Shown here piece after piece: positions 19,825-27,274 of a stretch of 64,000 bases of DNA. This DNA comes from Bradyrhizobium icense (GTDB lineage: Bacteria > Pseudomonadota > Alphaproteobacteria > Rhizobiales > Xanthobacteraceae): the NCBI RefSeq assembly GCF_001693385.1, contig NZ_CP016428.1:3162001-3226000 (forward strand). The letters run 5' to 3'. The notes beneath the pieces were generated by a model. The model was not told the origin of the DNA. It did no database searches and was given only the letters and a program-made list of their open reading frames with translations. Made by a program: the position numbers and the translations under genes. The first letter of the stretch is position 1. Each line of letters begins with the position of its first letter.

Positions 19825-21348
19825 TCAGAAGTCAGGCGCTTCATCAGGCGCGGTTCGCGCCTGATGGCGCATGTGCTGCCAGACAGCCAGGGCGACCGAG
19901 AGCGCCGCACAGAGCAGCAACCCGCCGGAAATCGGCCGGGTGAAGAACAGCAGCGGGTTGTCGTCCGTCATAATCGCCCGAATGAGGTTGATCTCGATCT
20001 GATCGCCGAGGATGAGGCCGAGGATCAGCGGAGCCAGCGGAAATCCCCCCTTCACCAGCGCATAGCCGAACACACCAAAGATGAGCAGGACGTACACGCT
20101 CTGCATCGTGTTGTTGAGCGCGTAGGCACCGATCACGCAAAGCACCAGCACGACGGGCGCAAGCACCGCGAGCCTCACACGGGTGATCTGAAGCATGAAC
20201 AGCGCGCCCACGGCCAGGATCAGCACCATCAGCAGGTGCGCCAAAATATACGCGGCGTAGATGCCGTAGGCGAGGGCGGGTTGCTGGGAGACGAACAACG
20301 GCCCCGACTGGATGCCATGGATCGTCATGGCGCCCAGCATGACGGCGGTCACGGCGTCGCCCGGGATGCCGAACGCCATGATGGTTACCAGCGAGCCGCC
20401 GACATTGGCATTGTTGGAGGACTCAGAGGCGATGATGCCCTCGGGGATGCCTGTGCCGAAACGCTCGGGGTGGCGCGAGAACTTCTTCGCCTGGTCGTAG
20501 GCCAGCATATTGGCGGCGCTGCCGCCGATCGCGGGCAGCACGCCGATCAGGATGCCGACGATCGTCGACCACAAGAGCAGGAACGGACGGCCAAGGATTT
20601 CACCGATTACCTTGACGTGGGAAACCTTGAGACTCGGCTGCGCCGCCAGAACGGCCTCGGGCGTCTTTGGCACTCCTAGCTTCTCGATATCGGACATGAT
20701 CTGGGCGAAGGCAAAGATCCCGATCAGCACCGGCAGGAACGGGAAGCCGCCGCTGATGAACTCGGACCCGAAGGTGAAGCGCGGCACGCTGCCGATCGGG
20801 TCGGTGCCGATGACCGTGATCAGGAGGCCGATGGCGGTCGACAGCAGGCCCTTGATGAACGAGGACTCGGCCAGGCCCGCCACCATCGCCATGGCCAGCA
20901 CGAACAGCGAGAAATACTCCCACGGTCCGAACTCAAGTGCGATGGCCGCGAGCGGCCCGGTCACCAGGATCAGGAACAGTCCGCCGAGCAGCCCGCCGAA
21001 GAACGACGACCACGCGCCGAGCCAGATCGCCCGGCCCGGCGCGCCACCCCGCGCCATCGGAAAGCCGTCGAAGGTCGTCGCGATCGCCGAGGGCGTGCCC
21101 GGAATTCCCAGCAGACAAGCGATGACCAGGCCGCCAGCGGAGCCGCCGACATAGACGCCGGTCATCGCGGCCAGTCCCTGCAGCGGATCGAGACCATAGG
21201 TGAACGGCAGGATGACGATGATCGTCATCGTGATGGTGACGCCCGGCAGCGCGCCGCCGATGACGCCAATGAGCGTGCCGGCGAACAGTGGAACGAGATA
21301 ATTCCACTGCAGCACCGTCAGCAGCCCATGTCCCAAAAGCTCGAACAT
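19825..21348 (-). CDS. tctA: Tripartite tricarboxylate transporter, large permease TctA
   Basis: A 507-residue membrane protein with about ten or more helices and the TctA family landmarks: GALPGVTITMTIIVILPFTYGL near the N-terminus, VYVGGSAGGLVIACLLGIPGTP, and the second conserved loop GIPEGIIASESSNNANVGG with FGIPGDAVTAVMLGAM. Together with TctB and the periplasmic TctC it imports a carboxylate using the ion gradient. It is the last gene of a minus-strand tctC-tctB-tctA operon, 3 bases after tctB. The imported acid is unknown. Confidence 0.93.
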   Translation of the reverse strand: MFELLGHGLLTVLQWNYLVPLFAGTLIGVIGGALPGVTITMTIIVILPFTYGLDPLQGLAAMTGVYVGGSAGGLVIACLLGIPGTPSAIATTFDGFPMARGGAPGRAIWLGAWSSFFGGLLGGLFLILVTGPLAAIALEFGPWEYFSLFVLAMAMVAGLAESSFIKGLLSTAIGLLITVIGTDPIGSVPRFTFGSEFISGGFPFLPVLIGIFAFAQIMSDIEKLGVPKTPEAVLAAQPSLKVSHVKVIGEILGRPFLLLWSTIVGILIGVLPAIGGSAANMLAYDQAKKFSRHPERFGTGIPEGIIASESSNNANVGGSLVTIMAFGIPGDAVTAVMLGAMTIHGIQSGPLFVSQQPALAYGIYAAYILAHLLMVLILAVGALFMLQITRVRLAVLAPVVLVLCVIGAYALNNTMQSVYVLLIFGVFGYALVKGGFPLAPLILGLILGDQIEINLIRAIMTDDNPLLFFTRPISGGLLLCAALSVALAVWQHMRHQARTAPDEAPDF

Positions 21349-21351
21349 GGC

Positions 21352-21834
21352 CTACCAGTTTGTCCAGCTACCGCGGGGGAGCAGCACCGAGAGATACCGC
21401 TCGAAGACCAGATACGTCACCGCCGACGTGCCAATCGCTATTGCCGCGAGGACCGCCCATTGGCGCCAGGTCGTCGGCTTTTCGAGGATAGCTTGCAGCG
21501 CGGCGACGAACAGGACGGTGGCGATGCGATAGCCGAGCAGAGGCAGAAGTACCAGGTAGAGCGCGACAATGACGAAGGCGAGCGCGACCAGGCCATAGGC
21601 CCGTTGCGGCTGCGCCGGAGCAGGGACGTCGGCCGGCTCGGCGCGCCGGGCGAGCAGGTCCTGCACGATCAGTGTCGCGCTGGTCACAGCCATGAAGATC
21701 AGAACGATGCGCGGATAGAAGCCGGGACCGACCGGCACCAGCGGCAGTTGCGGCAGTCCAAACGATTGCACGAGCAGAGCCAGACTGACCGCGAGGAAAA
21801 TCAGCCCGGCAAAGCTATCGCGGCCAAGTCTCAT
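21352..21834 (-). CDS. tctB: Tripartite tricarboxylate transporter, small permease TctB
   Basis: A 160-residue membrane protein with four hydrophobic helices (LIFLAVSLALLVQSF; FYPRIVLIFMAVTSATLIV; YGLVALAFVIVALYLVLLPLLGY; WAVLAAIAIGTSAVTYLVFE), the standard TctB layout. The P.GPGFYPR segment is typical of the family. The ATG overlaps the tctC stop by 4 bases and tctA begins 3 bases after its stop, so the three subunits are co-translated. Confidence 0.9.
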   Translation of the reverse strand: MRLGRDSFAGLIFLAVSLALLVQSFGLPQLPLVPVGPGFYPRIVLIFMAVTSATLIVQDLLARRAEPADVPAPAQPQRAYGLVALAFVIVALYLVLLPLLGYRIATVLFVAALQAILEKPTTWRQWAVLAAIAIGTSAVTYLVFERYLSVLLPRGSWTNW

Positions 21835-22784
21835 TTCTTGGCGAGACCGAGTTCGGTCATGATCACCTTGCTCTCTCGGTCGAGCTTGTCGAGGAATGGA
21901 CCGTACTCGGCGGCGCTGAGATAAGAGACGCGCGTGCCCTGCTTCTTCATCGCGTCCGCGAACTCCGGCTCCTTGGCGGCTTTTCCGCAGGCCTCGTCCA
22001 GCTTGGCGCGCACTGCGGCGGGCGTCCCCTTCGGCACCACCAGGCCGCGCAAAACCGCGTAGACGATGTCCATGCCGAGCTCCTTCAGCGTCGGCACGTC
22101 AGGGGCTTCGGGATCGCGCTTCTCGGCGGCAATGGCCAGAAACTTGAGCTGCCCTGCATCGACCTTGCCCTTCTGCGTCAGGTTGGAATCCGTCAAATCG
22201 ACATGGCCGCCGAGAATGGCGTTCATGCGCGGCGCAAGGCCTTCATAGGAGACGTACTTGAACTTGACGCCGGCCGCCTTTTCGATGAGCGCCGGGAAGA
22301 TGTGGCTGGTCGATCCGAGGGTCGCTCCCACGGTGATCTGGCCCGGACGCTTCTTGGCGTCCTCGGCGAGCTCTGCCCAGGTCTTCCAGGGCGTCTTGGG
22401 ACTCGCTGTCAGGACCGATGGCGTCGCAGAGAGCAGGCAGATTGGCTCGAAGTCGCTGTATTTGACCTCCGTGACGCCGGCATAGTGCACAAGGTGGATG
22501 TAGTCGTGCACCGCATAAAGCGTGTAGCCGTCCGGCGGCGAGCCTTTGGCTTCGCGCGCCCCGACGGTGCCGGAGGCGCCGACGACGTTGGCGATCACGA
22601 TTGGCTGGCCGATGTGCTTTTGCAGAAGCGGCGCAAATGGACGGAAAATGTTGTCCGTATCGCCGCCCGCCGCCCACGGCACGATCATCTTGATCGGACG
22701 CTCAGGATAGTTTTGAGCCGCGGCCGGCACGGCCATCGCGGCCAACGCTGCTGTCGCCGCCAAAATACGGAGCACGGTCGTCAT
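21831..22784 (-). CDS. tctC: Periplasmic TctC/Bug-family solute-binding protein
   Basis: A 317-residue receptor. A Sec signal peptide ends at about AVPAAAQ (residue 24); the mature part starts NYPERPIKMIVPWAAGGDTDN, the Bug-family carboxylate-binding pocket start, and contains SPPDGYTLY and PTLKELGMDIVY. The frame stays open upstream to 23261, but the signal peptide, together with AGGGAGAA upstream, fixes the start at ATG 22784. First gene of the operon with TctB and TctA. An inverted repeat lies 22-41 bases upstream of the start. Confidence 0.92.
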   Translation of the reverse strand: MTTVLRILAATAALAAMAVPAAAQNYPERPIKMIVPWAAGGDTDNIFRPFAPLLQKHIGQPIVIANVVGASGTVGAREAKGSPPDGYTLYAVHDYIHLVHYAGVTEVKYSDFEPICLLSATPSVLTASPKTPWKTWAELAEDAKKRPGQITVGATLGSTSHIFPALIEKAAGVKFKYVSYEGLAPRMNAILGGHVDLTDSNLTQKGKVDAGQLKFLAIAAEKRDPEAPDVPTLKELGMDIVYAVLRGLVVPKGTPAAVRAKLDEACGKAAKEPEFADAMKKQGTRVSYLSAAEYGPFLDKLDRESKVIMTELGLAKK

Positions 22785-22805
22785 GACGCTTCTCCCTGTT
22801 GCTGT

Positions 22806-22825
22806 TGATTGATTTTTTTCAATCA
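22806..22825. promoter_or_regulatory. Inverted repeat upstream of tctC, possible operator
   Basis: Perfect 7-base arms TGATTGA (22806-22812) and TCAATCA (22819-22825) separated by six T residues, 22-41 bases before the tctC start. The position near the expected promoter or leader and the AT-rich symmetry in GC-rich DNA suggest a binding site for a regulator of the transporter. As RNA on the minus strand it would be a weak 7-base hairpin with an A-rich loop, so DNA-level binding is more likely. Confidence 0.5.
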
Positions 22826-22987
22826 TAGCAAGATGCCAGAACTTCGCAAACAATGATGCGACAAGGACGGTCCGGCGGCGTGTGCGGCGCACTGTTCGGC
22901 TGAGTCCACTGGCGCCCTTTGAGGCATTTCGCAGAAGCACCCTAAGCGTCTGTTTGGTCCATACCGACGGCGACGACGAGTTCGGGG

Positions 22988-23015
22988 GATGTCCGCTTGG
23001 GCCAGAAGCCACATC
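22988..23015 (-). repeat. Degenerate dispersed repeat fragment, copy 1
   Basis: On the minus strand the sequence runs GATGTGGCTTCTGGCCC then AAGCGGACATC, which would translate as DVASGPSGH or, in another frame, as a WLLAQADI-like string. It matches two other places in this window (27019-27051 minus, 46649-46678 plus). I recognise the pattern from non-coding dispersed sequence of Bradyrhizobium genomes, often miscalled as small ORFs. Confidence 0.5.
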
Positions 23016-23107
23016 AAAGCTAACCTGCAAGCACCGTCCAACTCGGCGCTCCGCAAATGCTAGCTCGACCCGTGATCGGGGAGAGATGTCGACCAACGCT
23101 AGAGCCG

Positions 23108-23518
23108 TCATCCCCAAGTCAGGGACAACAGTATCAAAACAATTCCCAGCGTAGCGACGTTCCAAACCAGCGAGCGCAACAAAAATATTCCTGCTGCGTA
23201 GAGGGCAACATAAGCAACACGCGCCCCAAAATAGAGCTGCGCCCCCCATTCGGTCATCCAACCGTGCCTTCCGGAAATATGGGCAATGAGCACGGCTGCT
23301 GCGAAGAGCGGAAATGTCTCGATGAAGTTTCGCAGCGCTCTATCCAGCCGACCAGCCAGCCCCGTTAAAGCCGGAACGGCTTCATCGCGCGCACTCGCAG
23401 TCCACATGTATCCGCGTTGCAGGCTCGCCGCGTGAGAGGCCAAGACAATTTGGACAAGCCCCAGCAAGATACTGAGCCCAAGCATTTTGAATTCAAGGGT
23501 CATCGATGGTGTGTCCAT
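23108..23518 (-). CDS. MAPEG-family membrane protein
   Basis: A 136-residue protein with four hydrophobic segments in the MAPEG arrangement (eicosanoid/glutathione-metabolism fold). The conserved core RALRNFIETFPLFAAAVLIA carries the Arg-Asn-Glu-Pro pattern used by the family for glutathione binding, and YFGARVAYVALYAAGI follows. Bacterial members are of unknown function; some are glutathione transferases. There are two possible starts (23518 and 23503) and neither has a strong ribosome-binding site. It stands alone between tctC and a divergent NDUFA9-like gene. Confidence 0.8.
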   Translation of the reverse strand: MDTPSMTLEFKMLGLSILLGLVQIVLASHAASLQRGYMWTASARDEAVPALTGLAGRLDRALRNFIETFPLFAAAVLIAHISGRHGWMTEWGAQLYFGARVAYVALYAAGIFLLRSLVWNVATLGIVLILLSLTWG

Positions 23519-23679
23519 GTTAGACTGAGAGGCACGGCACCATAACGCGCAATGCCCCAGCCCCGACAGTGGCGGACCATCAAAGCATGCTCTTCATTCG
23601 TAGACCTGCAGTTATTCCTCGCAGCAGGGTTCGAAGCCGCTATAATGGGGCGGTTGCGACATGAACTGGCGAACGGGCC

Positions 23680-24603
23680 ATGGTGGCAACGAACGATCAG
23701 ACCGTCACCGTGTTCGGCGGAACCGGTTTTCTGGGCCGCCGCATCGTTCAACAACTGCGCTCGCGCGGCTTTTCCGTTCGGATCGCGTCAAGACATCCGG
23801 ATCACGGGTACACCTTGCCTGGTGCTGATGATCCGCACCTTCAATCCGTAGAGGCCAACATTCACGACGAGCGGTCGGTCGCGGATGCGCTTGCCGGCGC
23901 TTACGGCGTCGTGAATGCGGTCAGTCTTTACATCGAGCGCGGAGCGGAGACGTTTCATTCCGTTCACGTCGAGGCCGCGCGGCGGGTGGCCGTTCATGCG
24001 CACGGGGCCGGTGTCAAAAGACTCGTCCACATTTCAGGAATCGGCTCCGATGCCGCCTCACAATCGCGCTATATCCGAAAGCGGGGCGAGGGCGAGCGGG
24101 TGGTCCGGGCTGCGTTCGCCGGGGCAACGCTCATCCGTCCGGCGGTGATGTTCGGACCGGACGACGCGTTTCTCGTCGCCATCCTCAAGCTGCTGCGCCA
24201 GCTTCCCCTCTATCCGATGTTCGGCCGCGGCGAGACCAGATTGCAGCCGGCCTATGTGGATGACGTTGCGGACGCGATTGGCCGGATCATGCAGCGCACC
24301 GAGACGCCGGGGATATTCGAGTTCGGCGGTCCTCGTGTCTACTCCTACGAGGAGTTGCTTAGAGCCGTGGCGCGTCAAGCCGGACTCGCGCCTCGACTGC
24401 TTCCAGTCCCGTTTGCCGCCTGGCATGCACTGGCGTGGGCGTCCGAAATGCTTCGGCTTCCATTCCTGACGCGCAATCAAGTGGAGCTGATGCAGATCGA
24501 CACCGTGTCATCGCCGGATATGCCCGGATTTGCCGAGCTTGGGATATCGCCGCACTCGGTCGAGGTAATACTCCAGAAGATGCTGCCAAATTCCGGAGGA
24601 TGA
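23680..24603 (+). CDS. NDUFA9-like NAD(P)H-binding protein (atypical SDR)
   Basis: A 307-residue Rossmann protein. The nucleotide motif is VFGGTGFLGRRIVQQL near the N-terminus, followed by GVNAVSLYIERG-type and RLVHISGIGSD strands and RPAVMFGPDDAF, the pattern of the complex I NDUFA9-like atypical short-chain dehydrogenases. These lack a classical YxxxK-driven oxidoreductase role and often act in complex I assembly or quinone metabolism. It has no functional neighbour here, so the role is open. Confidence 0.83.
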   Translation: MVATNDQTVTVFGGTGFLGRRIVQQLRSRGFSVRIASRHPDHGYTLPGADDPHLQSVEANIHDERSVADALAGAYGVVNAVSLYIERGAETFHSVHVEAARRVAVHAHGAGVKRLVHISGIGSDAASQSRYIRKRGEGERVVRAAFAGATLIRPAVMFGPDDAFLVAILKLLRQLPLYPMFGRGETRLQPAYVDDVADAIGRIMQRTETPGIFEFGGPRVYSYEELLRAVARQAGLAPRLLPVPFAAWHALAWASEMLRLPFLTRNQVELMQIDTVSSPDMPGFAELGISPHSVEVILQKMLPNSGG

Positions 24604-24733
24604 GCTCCTCGATCAAGCCGCGGCAACGGACGGCGGATTGTCGATGTTGCGCGCAAGAATGAGGAACCAACCGTTGCGAGACACCGTTATTCACTCAATG
24701 CGAAGGGGGCGACCATAGATGAAGGCGGATACC

Positions 24734-24967
24734 ATGGCTACATGCGAAACCTGCGGCAATGACTATGACAAGTCCTTTCAGGTCACAATGGACGGCAAGG
24801 CGCATACCTTCGACAGTTTCGAGTGCGCCATTCATGCGCTCGCGCCGACCTGCGATCATTGCGGCATCCGTATCGTCGGGCACGGATTGGAGAAGTCCGG
24901 TACGTTTTTCTGCTGCGAGCATTGCGCCGAAGGGGAAGGCGTCAAAGGGCTACGTGATCGAATCTAG
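24734..24967 (+). CDS. Small cysteine-rich zinc-binding protein
   Basis: A 77-residue protein with C4-x2-C7, C31, C40-x2-C43 and C60-C61-x2-C64, plus H34, enough ligands for two zinc sites of the treble-clef/zinc-ribbon kind. The segment DGKAHTFDSFECAIHALAP resembles the linker between CxxC knuckles in small bacterial metal-binding proteins. It may be a metal-storage or DNA/protein-binding accessory factor; nothing fixes the function. An ATG at 24719 would add five residues (MKADT). Stand-alone gene. Confidence 0.7.
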   Translation: MATCETCGNDYDKSFQVTMDGKAHTFDSFECAIHALAPTCDHCGIRIVGHGLEKSGTFFCCEHCAEGEGVKGLRDRI

Positions 24968-25388
24968 GCCCGGGAATTGATGCGGGTTGGGTCCCTCCAT
25001 CTCGAAGGACAATGTTTCGCTTTGCAACAAGCGCCTCGTAAGGCCGACAGGCGCTTCGCGCTCGCTGGGCAAAACTGCCGGTCGCAATGGGGCGCTTTAG
25101 GACAGCATGGCTGCCGGATAACGTTACTTGCGCCATTGGAAATTTGAGCATTGAATTCGGCGAAGATGCGCCACTACCGTAAGTAGTTTTCACGTGTGTC
25201 TGTACCCTCACAGAATGAAGCGATGAAGGAACTGGCCTGGGCGCGAGGCGAGTGGGATGGCCTCATGCGTGGCTGAACGGGAGGTCCGCCCATTTCGTTC
25301 GCCTGACTGATCGGGAGTGGCCAACGCGCAAGCCTGACGCGCGCTCCGACCGGCGCCGTCGTGGCCCAACCAAACGGGGAGAAGAACA
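24968..25388. other. Intergenic region, no gene seen
   Basis: 421 bases between the cysteine-rich protein and the amidohydrolase. Only short frames without recognisable content are present. The last 20 bases give a good ribosome-binding site (GGGGAGAAG) for the amidohydrolase, whose promoter is presumably here. Confidence 0.6.
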
Positions 25389-26897
25389 ATGAGCACCTGG
25401 CTTAGCGAGCGAGAGCAGCGTCTTGTCGCAGGCGCGGAGGCGGCATCGGCGGCAACGCCGATTCCCACTCAGATTGTTTCCAACGGCGAGTATTTGCCGC
25501 CCCCGCAGAGCGCCGTGCAAAAGAAGGTCGAGGCGCGGATCAACGAACTCGCCGACGTGAACGGCAAGCACCTCGGCCTGAGCCGCCGGCAGTTCCTGCA
25601 CACGGGCTGCGGCATGGCGGCGGCATTCCTTGCCATGAACGACGTCTATGGCAATGTTTTCCAGGTGGCGCCGGCGGAGGCGCGAGAGCCCGAATTGATG
25701 CTGGCGCGCGCGCAAGGCCTCGCCGGCCAGTTCATCTTCGACGTTCAGACCCATTTCGTGCGCGACGACTTCGATCACAAGGAGCTGCTGGGGCTGGCGG
25801 ACTTTGCGAGCCAGCACTGGAATCCGAAGATGAAGGAGGAGGGCGTCTCCTCGCTCGCCCGCTACAAGTTCCAGAATTATGTGAAAGAGATCTACTACGA
25901 CAGCGACACCAACATGGCGCTCTTGAGCGGCGCGCCGTTCGACGACCCGAGCTGGTGGCTTCTTTCCAACGAGCAGATCGTCAAGGCACGCGAACTCATC
26001 AACGACTTCGCCGGCTCGCGCCGCCTCCTGGCCCACAGCGTCATCACCCCAAAGCAACCCGGCTGGATGGAGGAAGTCGACAAGGCGATCGAGGTCTACA
26101 AGCCGGATTCCTGGAAGTCCTACACGATCGGCGATCCGCTGGCGCCCTCCAAGTTCCCATGGCGGCTCGACGACGAGCAGGTGATGTATCCGTTTTACGA
26201 AAAAGCCGTGAAGTCCGGCATCAACACGCTGTGTATCCACAAGGGGCTGCTACCGCCCGATTACGAGACGTCGTTCGCCGGCGTGTGGGAATACGCAACC
26301 GCATGGGACATCGGAAAGGCTGCCAAGGATTGGCCGCAGATGAACTTCGTGATCTATCACTCGGCGCTACGGCCGTTCACCGAACTGCCCGACAAGGCGT
26401 GGGCCGAGTTCGAGCAGACCGGCCGCATCCAGTGGGCCACGGATCTCGCGGAAATCCCCCAGAAGTTCGGCGTCACCAATGTCTATGCCGAGCTCGGTAC
26501 ATGCTTTGCCAACTCGGCGGTGGCGCATCCGAAATTCTGTGCCGCGCTGGTCGGTACGTTGATCAAGGGCATGGGGGTAGACCACGTGATGTGGGGCACC
26601 GACTCGGTCTGGTACGGCTCACCGCAGTGGCAGATCGAGGCGATGCGCCGGCTCGAAATCCCGGAGGACATGCAGAAGAAATACGGCTTTGCGCCGCTCG
26701 GCGACGCCAACAGCGCCGCCAAGCAACTGATCTTCGCCGGCAATGCCACGAGGTTCTACAAGATCAAGCTAAGGGCGGCTGACAACACCAGGATGCCGGC
26801 CTATTCCGAGGACCGCCTCGCTTCGCTCAAGAATGAGTATACGCAGGCGGCCAAGGCGCCCTCGAACCTGCGCTACGGCTACGTTCGCGCCGCGTAA
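25389..26897 (+). CDS. Tat-exported amidohydrolase (TIM-barrel, amidohydrolase_2 type)
   Basis: A 502-residue metal-dependent hydrolase/decarboxylase. The barrel starts at about residue 118 with FIFDVQTHFVRDDF (first metal His), continues through CIHKGLL and IYHSALRPF, and closes with HVMWGTDSVWYGSPQ (Asp ligand). A twin-arginine motif SRRQFLH followed by a hydrophobic stretch is present but only at residues 65-88, after a long polar leader, an unusual place for a Tat signal. It may instead be a relic in a cytoplasmic protein. The gene precedes the acyl-CoA ligase and liv genes, so it may prepare an aromatic or related acid for uptake or activation. Confidence 0.82.
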   Translation: MSTWLSEREQRLVAGAEAASAATPIPTQIVSNGEYLPPPQSAVQKKVEARINELADVNGKHLGLSRRQFLHTGCGMAAAFLAMNDVYGNVFQVAPAEAREPELMLARAQGLAGQFIFDVQTHFVRDDFDHKELLGLADFASQHWNPKMKEEGVSSLARYKFQNYVKEIYYDSDTNMALLSGAPFDDPSWWLLSNEQIVKARELINDFAGSRRLLAHSVITPKQPGWMEEVDKAIEVYKPDSWKSYTIGDPLAPSKFPWRLDDEQVMYPFYEKAVKSGINTLCIHKGLLPPDYETSFAGVWEYATAWDIGKAAKDWPQMNFVIYHSALRPFTELPDKAWAEFEQTGRIQWATDLAEIPQKFGVTNVYAELGTCFANSAVAHPKFCAALVGTLIKGMGVDHVMWGTDSVWYGSPQWQIEAMRRLEIPEDMQKKYGFAPLGDANSAAKQLIFAGNATRFYKIKLRAADNTRMPAYSEDRLASLKNEYTQAAKAPSNLRYGYVRAA

Positions 26898-27274
26898 CGT
26901 CCAACGGCCGCGCCGGCGGAGGGGCAAGCTTCGCGGGCGCGGTCGAGGCGCGGCTGCAGTGAAGGGTGTAGATCGAAAGAGGCAACTTTGTTTTGGATGA
27001 AAACCAAACGCTTTGTGCGATATCTGCTTTTTGGCTCCAATAGCCCACATCCCGGGACGTCCGTTGTGCCCCCACAACCGGCATAGGATGATTGCGCCGC
27101 AACATGCGCCAACACAATTGGCCGCATCCGGGACTGCCAAACCGGGCTTGTAGGACTTTCGATCAATTGTATTCTCAAGGGGAGCATGCGGAACTCGCAT
27201 GGCTGTTGCCTGAAGGGCGCAGATCACCATAAGCAGGCGCGAACCAACGTGCCGGTTTTTGGCTGGAGACCGAC
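26898..27274. other. Intergenic region with a repeat fragment
   Basis: 377 bases between the amidohydrolase and the acyl-CoA ligase. It contains a degenerate dispersed-repeat fragment (27019-27051). The remainder shows no gene; the length suggests that the ligase and liv genes have their own promoter here. Confidence 0.6.
27019..27051 (-). repeat. Degenerate dispersed repeat fragment, copy 2
   Basis: The minus strand reads GATGTGGGCTATTGGAGCC then AAAAAGCAGATATC, translating in one frame as DVGYWSQKADI. It is clearly related to the plus-strand copy at 46649-46678 (RFCFAPKADI) and the minus-strand copy at 22988-23015. It is probably a non-coding dispersed sequence rather than a gene. Confidence 0.5.

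Larger units (their letters stand above)
22785..23107. other. Intergenic region upstream of tctCBA
   Basis: 323 bases without a convincing gene. It contains the inverted repeat at 22806-22825 and a degenerate dispersed-repeat fragment at 22988-23015. Open frames on both strands here give Arg-rich, motif-free translations. Confidence 0.6.

Noticed and set aside
22785..23261. N-terminal extension of TctC by about 159 residues
   Set aside because: A proper signal peptide starts at 22784; the extension includes a repeat fragment.
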